Of a DNA stretch of 64,000 bases, positions 34,992 through 44,700 are shown one piece after another. The stretch is from Bradyrhizobium stylosanthis. GTDB taxonomy: Bacteria > Pseudomonadota > Alphaproteobacteria > Rhizobiales > Xanthobacteraceae. The number at the start of each line of letters is the position of its first letter. Position 1 is the stretch's first letter. The DNA lies in assembly GCF_001641335.1 (NCBI RefSeq), contig NZ_LVEM01000002.1:124001-188000 (forward strand). The letters are read 5' to 3'. The notes under the pieces are model-generated. The model saw nothing but the letters and a program-made list of their open reading frames with translations, did no database searches and was not told where the DNA came from. The position numbers and the translations under genes were made by a program.

Positions 34992-36437
34992 ATGAAGCTG
35001 AGCCTGAAACGCCTGTTTGGGAGATCGATGACCGGGGGTCTGGACCTGGCCGAAGCGCCCTCTCCGCCTTCGCCGCGATCCGCGGCGCGGAAGACGGCGC
35101 TCGTGTCTCTGGCGCTGGTGCTTGCCATCATCGGCGCGCTCGCCGGCGGCTATTATTTCGCGATGCGCCCCGTGACGCTGAAGATCGCGGTCGGCCCCGC
35201 CAACAGCGACGACGTCAAGGTCGTGCAGGCGCTGACGCAGGCCTTCTCCCAGAACAAGAGTCAGGTGCGGCTGCGCCCGATCCAGACCGACGGCGCCACA
35301 GCAAGCGCCGAGGCGCTCGCCGAGGGCAAGGTCGATCTCGCCATCGTGCGCGGCGACGTCGACGTGCCGAAGAACGCACAGGCGGTCGCCACCCTGCGCA
35401 AGAACGTCGTGGTGCTGTGGTCGGTCCAGGGCAAGGGCAAGAAGAAGGGCCCCAAGATCACCAAGATCGCGCAGCTCGCCGGCCATCGCGTCGGCGTGGT
35501 CGGCCGCACCCAGGCCAACGTCAATCTGCTCAAGGTGATTTTGCAGCAATACGGCGTCGATCCGGCCAAGGTCGACATCATCCAGTTTCCGGCCAACGAG
35601 GCTGCCGAGGCGATCAAATCCCAGAAGGCCGACGTCTATCTCGCCGCCGGTCCCGTCAACAGCAAGATCACGGCGGACGCGATCGCCGCTTCCATCAAGG
35701 ATTTCGGTGCGCCGACCTTCCTCGCCATCGATTCCGCGGATGCGATCGCGCAGAACCATCCGGTCTATGAAGCCTCCGAGATTCCCGCCGGCACCTATGG
35801 TGGCTCGCCCGCCCGCCCCGAGGACGAGGTCAAGACCATCAGCTTCTCGCACCACATCGTGGCGCGAAAAGGCGTGTCCGAAACCACCATCGCGGCGTTC
35901 ACGCGCCAGCTGTTCGCCGTGCGCCAGCAATTGGTGACCGAATTCCCACTCGCGGCGAAGATCGAAACGCCCGACACCGACAAGGACGCGGTGATCCCGG
36001 TGCATCCTGGCGCCGCCGCCTTCGTCGACGGCGAGGAGAAGACCTTCCTCGACAAATACAGCGATTACATCTGGTGGGGCCTGATGGCGCTGTCCGCCAT
36101 GGGCTCGCTCGGCGCCTGGTTCGCCGGCTATCTGAAGAAGGACGAGCGCGACAACAACAGCCATCTGCGCGAGCGGCTGCTGGACATGATCGCCGCCGCG
36201 CGCAAGAGCGAGACGACCGAAGAGCTCGACCAGATGCAGGCCGAGGCCGACGAGATCCTGCGGGACACGCTGCGCTGCTTCGATCACGGCGCGATCGAGG
36301 AGGGCTCGCTCGCGGCCTTCAACATCGCGCTCGACCAGTTCCACGCCGCCGTCGCCGACCGCAAGGCGGTGCTGTTCAGCCTGCAGCAGAACCTGCAGCG
36401 TACGGGCGCGCAATTCAGGGCCGCCGGCAACGCGTAA
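34992..36437 (+). CDS. Membrane-bound TAXI-like solute-binding protein
   Basis: The 481-residue product from ATG 34992 (TTG 34980 is an alternative) has an N-terminal membrane helix at about 36-56. A TAXI/NMT1-like periplasmic domain follows at about 63-335 (KIAVGPANSDDVKVVQALTQAF, EALAEGKVDLAIVRGD, LAGHRVGVVGRTQANVNLLKVIL). A second helix near 358-380 (YIWWGLMALSAMGSLGAWFAGYL) leads to a helical cytoplasmic tail rich in charged residues to the end. A binding domain trapped between two helices suggests a sensor or scaffold rather than a free binding protein. No transporter permease is adjacent. Confidence 0.82.
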   Translation: MKLSLKRLFGRSMTGGLDLAEAPSPPSPRSAARKTALVSLALVLAIIGALAGGYYFAMRPVTLKIAVGPANSDDVKVVQALTQAFSQNKSQVRLRPIQTDGATASAEALAEGKVDLAIVRGDVDVPKNAQAVATLRKNVVVLWSVQGKGKKKGPKITKIAQLAGHRVGVVGRTQANVNLLKVILQQYGVDPAKVDIIQFPANEAAEAIKSQKADVYLAAGPVNSKITADAIAASIKDFGAPTFLAIDSADAIAQNHPVYEASEIPAGTYGGSPARPEDEVKTISFSHHIVARKGVSETTIAAFTRQLFAVRQQLVTEFPLAAKIETPDTDKDAVIPVHPGAAAFVDGEEKTFLDKYSDYIWWGLMALSAMGSLGAWFAGYLKKDERDNNSHLRERLLDMIAAARKSETTEELDQMQAEADEILRDTLRCFDHGAIEEGSLAAFNIALDQFHAAVADRKAVLFSLQQNLQRTGAQFRAAGNA

Positions 36438-36485
36438 GCCGGCCTGCGTTATTGCTGCGTCACATTGTCTCAATATAGCTTCCGC

Positions 36486-36567
36486 CGTCATTCCGGGGTG
36501 CGCAGAGCGCTAACCCGGAATCTCGAAATTCCGGGCCTGGTGCTCGCGCACCATCCCGGAATGACGG
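36486..36567. repeat. Palindromic intergenic repeat (CGTCATTCCGGG type)
   Basis: CGTCATTCCGGGGTGCGC at the left pairs with GCGCACCATCCCGGAATGACG at the right, with inner GGAATCTCGAAATTCC. It lies just before the PhoD gene. Confidence 0.8.
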
Positions 36568-36602
36568 TGCGAGACCGGCACAAGTCAGCCAGCGAGCCAG
36601 CC

Positions 36603-38144
36603 ATGAACATCAAATTCTCCCGCCGCCGCTTCCTCTCCACCGGGGCCGGCGCGCTCGGCGCTGTCGCGATGCCTTATCTGTCGCGCGCGGCCGATCGGCC
36701 GGCGGTCACCCATGGCGTACAGTCGGGCGACGTCACCGTCGACGGCGGCGTGGTCTGGGCGCGCGCCGACCGCCCCTCGCAGATGCTGGTCGAAGTGGCG
36801 ACAACGGACTCCTTCAAGGACGCCCGCGCGCTGCCGCCGATCGCAGCGCTCCCCGAGAGCGACTTCACCGCGAAGATGCTGATCGAGAACCTGCCCGGCG
36901 GACAGGATATCTTCTATCGCGTGCGCTTCCGCGATCTCTCCCACAGCGCGATCGAGGGCGAGGCTGTGGTTGGCCGCTTCCGCACCGCGCCCGCCGACCG
37001 CCGCGACGTCAGCTTCGTCTGGGGCGGCGACGTCGCAGGCCAGGGCTGGGGCATCAATCCCGATGACGGCGGCATGTTCACCTTCTCCGCAATGCGCAAG
37101 CACCGCCCGGATTTCTTCCTGCACTCGGGCGACACGATCTATGCCGACGGGCCCATTGCATCCGAGGTGAAGCTCCCCGACGGCAAGATCTGGAAGAACG
37201 TCACCATTCCGGAGAAGGCCAAGGTCGCCGAGACGCTCGACGAATATCGCGCCGCGCACAAATACAATCTCACCGACGACAATCTCCGCGCCTTCAATGC
37301 CGAAGTGCCGATCTTCGTGCAGTGGGACGACCACGAGGTGACCAACAACTGGTCGCTGTCGAAGGATCTGCCGGCGGCCTACAAGGTGCGCGACATCGAG
37401 CTGCTCGCGGCCCGCGCGGGCCGCGCCTTCCACGAGATGTACCCGATGCGCGAGAGCATCAATGAGCCCGGCCGCGTCTATCGCCAGATCTCGTACGGTC
37501 CGCATCTCGACGTGTTCGTGCTCGACGAGCGCAGCTATCGCGGTCCCAACGGCGCCAATCTCGAAACCGCCTACGGTCCGGCGAGCTACTTCCTCGGCCC
37601 GGACCAGATCGCCTGGCTCAAGCGCGGCCTTTTGAATTCGCGTGCGACATGGAAGGTGATCGCGTCGGACATGCCGATCAGCCTCGTCGTCGCGGACACG
37701 CCGCAGGGCGGCTCGGAGGCCGTTGCGCAGGGCGATGGCCCGGTGCGCGGCCGCGAGTTCGAGATCGCCGACATCCTCCGCTTCATCAAGACGGCGCCGG
37801 TCAGCAACACGGTGTGGCTGACAGCGGATGTGCATTACGCCGCCGCGCATTACTACGATCCGAACAAGGCGCAATTCCAGGAATTCGAGCCGTTCTGGGA
37901 GTTCGTCTCCGGCCCGCTGCACGCCGGCACGTTCGGACCGAACGCGCTCGACAACACGTTTGGGCCCGAGGTCCGCTTCGTCAAGGCGCCGGGCAAGGAC
38001 AACCAGAACCTTGCGCCCTCCGCCGGCATGCAGTTCTTCGGTCACGTCAAGATCGACGGCGCCTCCGGCCGGATGACGGTGACCTTGCGCGACCGCGCCG
38101 ATGTCGCGCTGTGGTCCACCACGCTCGATCCGAAGCAGGCCTGA
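36603..38144 (+). CDS. phoD: Tat-exported alkaline phosphatase D family protein
   Basis: The 513-residue product from ATG 36603 has a twin-arginine signal (SRRRFLSTGAGALGAVAMPYLSRA) and the PhoD domains. The N-terminal beta domain has THGVQSGDVTVDGGVVWARADRPSQ. The metallophosphatase has FVWGGDVAGQGWG, FFLHSGDTIYADGP, the metal-binding WDDHEVTNNW, SDMPISLV and TADVHYAAAHYYDP. PhoD enzymes are periplasmic phosphodiesterases/phosphomonoesterases. It ends 15 bases from a convergent response regulator gene. Upstream frame (to 36465) is repeat-derived. Confidence 0.93.
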   Translation: MNIKFSRRRFLSTGAGALGAVAMPYLSRAADRPAVTHGVQSGDVTVDGGVVWARADRPSQMLVEVATTDSFKDARALPPIAALPESDFTAKMLIENLPGGQDIFYRVRFRDLSHSAIEGEAVVGRFRTAPADRRDVSFVWGGDVAGQGWGINPDDGGMFTFSAMRKHRPDFFLHSGDTIYADGPIASEVKLPDGKIWKNVTIPEKAKVAETLDEYRAAHKYNLTDDNLRAFNAEVPIFVQWDDHEVTNNWSLSKDLPAAYKVRDIELLAARAGRAFHEMYPMRESINEPGRVYRQISYGPHLDVFVLDERSYRGPNGANLETAYGPASYFLGPDQIAWLKRGLLNSRATWKVIASDMPISLVVADTPQGGSEAVAQGDGPVRGREFEIADILRFIKTAPVSNTVWLTADVHYAAAHYYDPNKAQFQEFEPFWEFVSGPLHAGTFGPNALDNTFGPEVRFVKAPGKDNQNLAPSAGMQFFGHVKIDGASGRMTVTLRDRADVALWSTTLDPKQA

Positions 38145-38159
38145 CCGCTAGCCGCCGGC

Positions 38160-38531
38160 TCAGACCTGGAGCGCCGCCTCCAGCGCGTCGCTCGAGCACG
38201 GCTTCTGCAGACGCGGCTGGCCGGCAAACTCGGGCGGAATCCGCGCGTCGGCACCGTAGCCGGTGACGAACACGAACGGGATGTTGAGTGCGACCAGCCG
38301 CTCGGCGACCGCAAAGCTCTTCTCGCGGATCAGCTCGACATCGAGCAGCGCAAAGTCGGGAGCCCGCTTCGCGATCGCGTCCAATGCCTGCGTCACCGAG
38401 CCGACGGTCCGCACGCTCGCCACCCCGAATCCGGTGAGACGATCCTCGAAATCGATCGCGATGATCGGGTCGTCCTCGACGATCAGAACATCGGCCGGGC
38501 GGCCTGAGCCATTGGGAAATACAGGTGCCAT
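38160..38531 (-). CDS. Single-domain response regulator (receiver only)
   Basis: The 123-residue product from ATG 38531 is a receiver domain with acidic pocket E19/D20/D21 (IVEDDP), phospho-acceptor D64 (LLDVEL), T90 (FVTGYG) and K110 (LQKPCS). There is no output domain. Receivers of this look often pair with HWE or hybrid kinases. It is divergent from a Crp/Fnr regulator gene across 178 bases. The frame is open upstream to 38762 without receiver character. Confidence 0.87.
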   Translation of the reverse strand: MAPVFPNGSGRPADVLIVEDDPIIAIDFEDRLTGFGVASVRTVGSVTQALDAIAKRAPDFALLDVELIREKSFAVAERLVALNIPFVFVTGYGADARIPPEFAGQPRLQKPCSSDALEAALQV

Positions 38532-38709
38532 GATCGCATCTTGTGTGGGGGTTTTCGGATCAGGACTGCCGCGACACGATGCCTGCGCCCAGCGCATCGG
38601 AGGGTTCCCGGAACGAAACCCACCACATCGCAGTTCTTCCGTCTGTCCACTTGTGCACACAGGAAGTGGGAGGAACTCGCTAATGTGGAGAGGAGGACAG
38701 GGGGTCACG

Positions 38710-39474
38710 ATGGATGCGCGGATCGACAAGACGAGCGAGGTCGAAAGCCGACCGGCCAACAATCTGCTGCGGCGCCTGAGCCCGGCGGACTATGCCCTGC
38801 TCGCGCCCCACGTGACCGTCGAAGACACCGCCGCAAGCCATTTGCTCTACAATCCCGGTGACGACGTCCAGGTCGTCCATTTCCCCTGCGGACCGTCATT
38901 GGCGACCTTTCTGGTGCCCAATGAGGACGGCCGCGACGTCGAGACAATCCTGGTCGGCCGCGAGGGCGCGGTCGGCGGCATCGTCAGCGAAGGATTCTTG
39001 CCCGCCTACACCCGCATCTGCGTCAAGTTCGGCGGCCCCTTCGCGCGTATTCATGTCGCCAAGCTCGAAGCAGCCAAGCTGCGCTCGGCGTCGCTGCGCA
39101 ACATCTTTGCCCGCTACGCCGACTGCCTGCTGGCGCAGATCTTCCAGTCCACCGCCTGCAACGCCATCCACTCGATCGAGCAGCGCACGGCGAAATGGAT
39201 CCTGGCCGCGATGGAGCGGACCGGCGACGAGAGCAGCGTGCCGCTGACGCATGAGCAGCTCGCGACGCTGCTCGGGGTCGGGCGCAGCTATGCCAGCCGC
39301 GTGCTGCAGTCGTTCAGGACCGAAGGCGTGCTCGATACGCGACGCGGATCGATCCTGGTCCGCAACCGGGACGGCCTGCGCCTGCGCGCCTGCCTGTGCA
39401 ACGAGGCCGTGAAGATGCACTTCGAGGAAGTGCTGCGCGGCGTGTACCCGACCGAGGAGCGGCAGGCGGGGTAG
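38710..39474 (+). CDS. Crp/Fnr family transcriptional regulator
   Basis: The 254-residue product from ATG 38710 has AGGGGG six bases upstream. It has a cyclic-nucleotide-binding-like sensor at about 20-140 (LLYNPGDDVQVVHFPCGPSLATFL, ILVGREGAVGGIVSEGFLP). The HTH_Crp domain is at about 160-230 with recognition helix LTHEQLATLLGVGRSYASRVLQSFRTEGVL. No Fnr-type N-terminal cysteine cluster is present, and the nucleotide pocket looks degenerate, so the ligand is uncertain. It is divergent from the receiver gene, which may share its control region. Confidence 0.9.
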   Translation: MDARIDKTSEVESRPANNLLRRLSPADYALLAPHVTVEDTAASHLLYNPGDDVQVVHFPCGPSLATFLVPNEDGRDVETILVGREGAVGGIVSEGFLPAYTRICVKFGGPFARIHVAKLEAAKLRSASLRNIFARYADCLLAQIFQSTACNAIHSIEQRTAKWILAAMERTGDESSVPLTHEQLATLLGVGRSYASRVLQSFRTEGVLDTRRGSILVRNRDGLRLRACLCNEAVKMHFEEVLRGVYPTEERQAG

Positions 39475-39488
39475 AGGCTACGTCTTTC

Positions 39489-39649
39489 TTCCTTCTCCCC
39501 TTGTGGGAGAAGGTGGCGCGGAGCGCCGGATGAGGGGTTCTCTCCGCGAATTCAACGCTCAAGACTCGCGTGCCGAAAGATACCCCTCACCCCAGCGAGC
39601 CTGTGTCTGCGAGCGGAGCTGCCCTCTCCCGCAAGGGGAGAGGGCACAA
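39489..39649. repeat. Intergenic repeat pair, family G copy 1
   Basis: CTTCTCCCCTTGTGGGAGAAGG with GCCGGATGAGGGGT at the left is complementary to TACCCCTCACCCCAGCGAG and CTCTCCCGCAAGGGGAGAGG at the right. A similar element is at 50791. Confidence 0.75.
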
Positions 39650-39698
39650 AAATGCGCGGCGCGCTGTTTTGAACGCGACCGTGCTATACTCTCCCCGC

Positions 39699-40415
39699 AT
39701 GAGCGGGGCCTTCCTTCACACTGTCTTCGACATCGCGGCGTGGCTGGCGGCGGCTGGCGCCGTCTACTGGCTGTCGCGACAGGGCCTGCGGTTTCCGGCG
39801 CAATCCTTCGAGCTGCCCTATGTCGCCGCGCTGGTGTTCGGCGCAGGCCTTGGCGCCTATCTGTTCGGATCCGCCAATCTCTGGCTGTCGGGCCAGAGCG
39901 GCATCGCGCGCTCGGTCGAAGGTGCGCTGGCCGGCGGCATCGTGGCGATCGAGCTCTACAAATGGTCCGCCGGGATCACGGTGCGGACCGGCGCGCGCTT
40001 TGCGCTGCCGCTGGCTCTGGGCATCGCGATCGGGCGGCTCGGTTGCTACTTCGCAGGCCTCGACGATTTCACCTATGGCACGCCGACGACGCTGCCGTGG
40101 GGCCATGATTTCGGCGACGGCGTTCTGCGCCATCCCGTGCAGCTCTATGAGAGCGCAGCGATGGCCTTGTTCGCGCTCGCCTATGTGCTGGCGGCCTTGA
40201 ACCGGAATGCGTTCGCGATCACCAATGGTTTCTACCTGGTTCTCCTCTATTATGGGTCGCAGCGCTTCCTGTGGGAATTCCTCAAGCCCTATGGCGCGCT
40301 GATCGGCCCCTTCACGCTGTTTCACCTGCTGTCGCTGTCCATCCTGCTCTACGCCGCCGTCATGCTGGCGACGGCGCCCAAAGCGAGACGCTTGCAAAAC
40401 GAGTTACTTGCATGA
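39699..40415 (+). CDS. Lgt-like membrane protein (prolipoprotein diacylglyceryl transferase family)
   Basis: The 238-residue product from ATG 39699 has about seven membrane segments. Three Lgt landmarks are present: GRLGCYFAG at 112-120 (Lgt: GRIGNFING), RHPVQLYES at 144-152 (Lgt: HPSQLYE), and YYGSQRFLWEFLK at 184-196 (Lgt: Y-G-R-F-EFFR). The Lgt His-Gly-Gly segment is replaced by EGALAGG with no His, and it is shorter than true Lgt (about 260-290 residues). It is probably a paralogue acting on another lipid or protein rather than housekeeping Lgt. It overlaps the following radical SAM gene by 4 bases, so the two are co-translated. Confidence 0.82.
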   Translation: MSGAFLHTVFDIAAWLAAAGAVYWLSRQGLRFPAQSFELPYVAALVFGAGLGAYLFGSANLWLSGQSGIARSVEGALAGGIVAIELYKWSAGITVRTGARFALPLALGIAIGRLGCYFAGLDDFTYGTPTTLPWGHDFGDGVLRHPVQLYESAAMALFALAYVLAALNRNAFAITNGFYLVLLYYGSQRFLWEFLKPYGALIGPFTLFHLLSLSILLYAAVMLATAPKARRLQNELLA

Positions 40416-41857
40416 ACGCGCCGTTGCGTAAGTCGCGTCCCTACATCTTCTGGGGCCAGACTCAATCTCTCTGCGAAACCTGCCTGAAGCTGGTGCCCAC
40501 CAAGATCCAGATCCTCGACAACGAGGTCTGGTACGAAAAGCGCTGCAGGGAGCACGGCGTCCAGTCGACGCTGGTGTCGACGGATGCCGCCTATTGGCGC
40601 CTGTGCAAGGATTTCATCAAGCCCGGCGACCGGCCGCTGCAATTCCAGCACCGCACCGAATTCGGCTGCCCCTATGATTGCGGCCTGTGTCCCGACCATG
40701 AGCAGCATTCCTGCCTGGCGCTTATCGAGATCACCGAGCACTGCAACCTCACCTGCCCGGTCTGCTTCGCCGATTCCGCGCCGGCACGAACGAAATTCAC
40801 GCCGCTCGCGACGGTCGAGAAGATGCTCGACGCGCTGGTCGCCAGCGAAGGCGAGCCCGACCTGGTGCAGCTGTCCGGCGGCGAGCCGACGCTGCATCCG
40901 GATTTCTTCGAGATCCTGGACGCCGTGCGTGCCCGCCCGATCCGTCACGTCATGATCAACACCAACGGCCTGCGCATCGCCCGCGAAAAGGATTTCGTGG
41001 CGCGGCTCGCCGAGAACAGGCGCGGGCTCGAGGTCTATCTCCAGTTCGATTCGCTTCAGCGCGATGCGCTGGTCAATCTGCGCGGCGCGGATTTGCGCAA
41101 GATCCGCCAGCAGGCGCTGGAAAATCTCGAGCATTACGGCGTGTCGACCACGCTGGTCGCGACCATCAAGCGCGGCATCAACGATGCCGAGATCGGCGAC
41201 ATCGTCCGCCACGCCCTCACCTGGAAGTGCGTGCGCGGGGTCACGCTGCAGCCGGTGCAGGATGCCGGCCGCAACGAGAATTTCGACAAGACCACCGACC
41301 GCATCATGCTGTCGGAGATCCGCAACCGCGTCGTCGAGACCGGCGTGTTCGGCGACAAGGACATGATCCCACTGCCCTGCAACCCCGAAAGCATCTCGAT
41401 CGGCTACGGCCTGCGCAATGGCGAGAAGGTGCTGCCGTTGACCTCGCTGATCCCGCAGGAGCAGCTCGTTGCGGTGATGCCCAACACCATCAGCCCGGAA
41501 AAATATCCGATGCTGCGGGAGAAATTCGTCGACCTGTTCTCGCTGTCGTCGGGGCCTTTGAACACGAGCGAGCGGGTCTGCGAGCTCTTGTGCTGCCTGC
41601 CGAGCTTTCAGGTGCCGGAAGGGCTCTCTTACGAAAACGTCTTCCGCGTCACCATCGTGCAGTTTCTCGACCGCTTCAATTTCTGCGTCGGCAACGTCAA
41701 GCGCAGCTGCATCCATTTCGTGACCGAGCAGGGCGCGATCATTCCGTTCGACACCTACAATCTGTTCTACCGCAACGGCAAGATCGACGGCATCCGCGCG
41801 GAGCTGGCCGGGCAGACCTATCGGGAAGCGAGGCAGGGCGAGGACGTGCCGCGGTGA
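40412..41857 (+). CDS. Multi-cluster radical SAM enzyme of the MJ0619/tetraether synthase (COG1964) type
   Basis: The 481-residue product from ATG 40412 has four cysteine groups. An N-terminal rubredoxin-like set is C21, C24, C45 (CETC...KRCREHG). An auxiliary cluster set is C86, C90, C93, C101. The radical SAM triad is C111, C115, C118 (HCNLTCPVCF), with SGGEPT at 155-160. A C-terminal set is C323, C390, C394/C395, C425, C433. This matches the layout I recall for the archaeal Tes enzyme MJ0619 (three [4Fe-4S] clusters plus a rubredoxin-type iron), which couples lipid tails. The bacterial substrate is unknown. It overlaps the Lgt-like gene upstream (ATGA) and a small membrane protein gene downstream (GTGA). 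Confidence 0.85.
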   Translation: MNAPLRKSRPYIFWGQTQSLCETCLKLVPTKIQILDNEVWYEKRCREHGVQSTLVSTDAAYWRLCKDFIKPGDRPLQFQHRTEFGCPYDCGLCPDHEQHSCLALIEITEHCNLTCPVCFADSAPARTKFTPLATVEKMLDALVASEGEPDLVQLSGGEPTLHPDFFEILDAVRARPIRHVMINTNGLRIAREKDFVARLAENRRGLEVYLQFDSLQRDALVNLRGADLRKIRQQALENLEHYGVSTTLVATIKRGINDAEIGDIVRHALTWKCVRGVTLQPVQDAGRNENFDKTTDRIMLSEIRNRVVETGVFGDKDMIPLPCNPESISIGYGLRNGEKVLPLTSLIPQEQLVAVMPNTISPEKYPMLREKFVDLFSLSSGPLNTSERVCELLCCLPSFQVPEGLSYENVFRVTIVQFLDRFNFCVGNVKRSCIHFVTEQGAIIPFDTYNLFYRNGKIDGIRAELAGQTYREARQGEDVPR

Positions 41858-42138
41858 GCGATACCGGTGCGCCCCCTCCGCCTGATCCTTCCCAGCCGCG
41901 AGCCCCGCCCGCGATAGATTCGCCCAGAGGCTGTCTGACGATATTCCTCGTCACGACGGGAATCCTGCTGCTCCTCCCTGGGCTGTGCACGGCGATCATT
42001 TTTGGCTCTGAACTCAAGAAACCGAACGTCACCCTCCCGCCGTTTGTAACTCTCCTTTTCGGCATTGCTCTCCTCGGAGCGGTGCTTGCCATTCTGGGCA
42101 TCGTGATTGCACTCAATGGGCTCAGGCGCCGCCGCTAA
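41854..42138 (+). CDS. Small two-helix membrane protein, tandem copy 1
   Basis: The 94-residue product starts at GTG 41854, overlapping the radical SAM stop (GTGA), so it is translationally coupled. Pro-rich N-terminus (MSDTGAPPPPDPSQP), then GCLT opening a first hydrophobic helix with the motif LLLLPGLC, a short loop, a second helix (FGIALLGAVLAILGIVIAL), and a basic end (RRRR). The neighbour at 42154 has the same plan and motifs. No known domain is recognised. Its own frame continues open upstream inside the radical SAM gene, so this start is set by the overlap and the MSDT match to copy 2. Confidence 0.75.
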   Translation: MSDTGAPPPPDPSQPRAPPAIDSPRGCLTIFLVTTGILLLLPGLCTAIIFGSELKKPNVTLPPFVTLLFGIALLGAVLAILGIVIALNGLRRRR

Positions 42139-42153
42139 CATGGGAATGCAACG

Positions 42154-42438
42154 ATGAGCGATACGCCACCGCCGATTCTGCCACCCGTCCCGACGCCCAG
42201 CGAGGCCCGCAGCGGCTGCCTCACCGCGCTCATGGTGCTCGGGGGCATCGTCATGCTGCTGCCGGGCCTCTGCGCGCTGCTGTTCGGCGGGGCCTCGGTG
42301 ATCGACGGGGGCAAGATCGATTCCGACATCGCCCCGCTGGTCTTCCTGGGACTGGTGGTCGGTATTGGGGGCGTCGTCCTGATCTGGGCGGCGATTAGGG
42401 GGCGAAAGGCCCCCGTCCATCCCGGAACCCAGCCCTAA
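42154..42438 (+). CDS. Small two-helix membrane protein, tandem copy 2
   Basis: This 94-residue paralogue of the preceding protein starts MSDTPPPILPPVPTP. It then has SGCLTALMVLGGIVMLLPGLCALLFGG, a loop with DGGKIDSDIA, a second helix (LVFLGLVVGIGGVVLIWAAI) and a basic C-terminus. Shared features with copy 1 are MSDT, the Pro-rich head, GCLT, LLPGLC and equal length. It begins 15 bases after copy 1 and closes the operon. Confidence 0.75.
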   Translation: MSDTPPPILPPVPTPSEARSGCLTALMVLGGIVMLLPGLCALLFGGASVIDGGKIDSDIAPLVFLGLVVGIGGVVLIWAAIRGRKAPVHPGTQP

Positions 42439-42489
42439 GCCCCGGGAATTCCCGGACAAAATTCAGTCAACCAAGGGCCAAAGAACACA

Positions 42490-42517
42490 TTGTTTTTTGG
42501 CGGTTTTTGCATATATT
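42490..42517 (+). promoter_or_regulatory. Candidate sigma-70 promoter for typA
   Basis: TTGTTT (42490-42495) and TATATT (42512-42517) are separated by 16 bases in an AT-rich patch that stands out from the GC-rich surroundings, 160 bases before typA. Confidence 0.45.
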
Positions 42518-42536
42518 GCGCCGCAACGCACAGGGC

Positions 42537-42567
42537 GCCCGGTCTGATATGGCCGGGCTTCCTTTTT
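42537..42567 (+). terminator. Terminator-like hairpin in the typA leader
   Basis: GCCCGG (42537-42542) pairs with CCGGGC (42553-42558) and is followed by TTCCTTTTT. It falls between the candidate promoter and the typA start, so it may end transcripts of the upstream operon or act as an attenuator of typA. Confidence 0.4.
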
Positions 42568-42677
42568 GGGCGGAAAGCGCCCCGTTTCCAGTCTTCCAGC
42601 GTTGTTTCGAGAAGAGGTCCCGGTCTGACCGGCGAGATCGCGCTTAACCCATTGTCCGACCGCAAAGAAGCTCACTC

Positions 42678-44504
<1,827 letters not shown>

Positions 44505-44518
44505 GCGGCCGCTCTTTC

Positions 44519-44644
44519 GTGCCCCGGACGCAGCGCAGCGCGATAGCGGTGCGCTGCTGAGCCGGGGCCCAGACGTTCTCTCCTCCTGCACATCACCTTG
44601 GGTCCCGGCTCTGCGGAGCGGCGTTACACCGCGTCCGGGACACG
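44519..44644. repeat. Palindromic intergenic repeat, family D copy 2
   Basis: GTGCCCCGGACGCAGCGCAG ... CCGCGTCCGGGACACG, with the inner GAGCCGGGGCCCA/GGGTCCCGGCTC pair, as at 24021. Confidence 0.85.
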
Positions 44645-44700
44645 AGGTCGGCATATCCGCCCGGCTTCAGCACACCCAGCGAACGTGCTAGAGCCCGCCC

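Noticed and set aside
34896..36491. 531-codon frame antisense to the TAXI-like gene
   Set aside because: Shadow of a clearly coding plus-strand frame with membrane helices and a binding domain.
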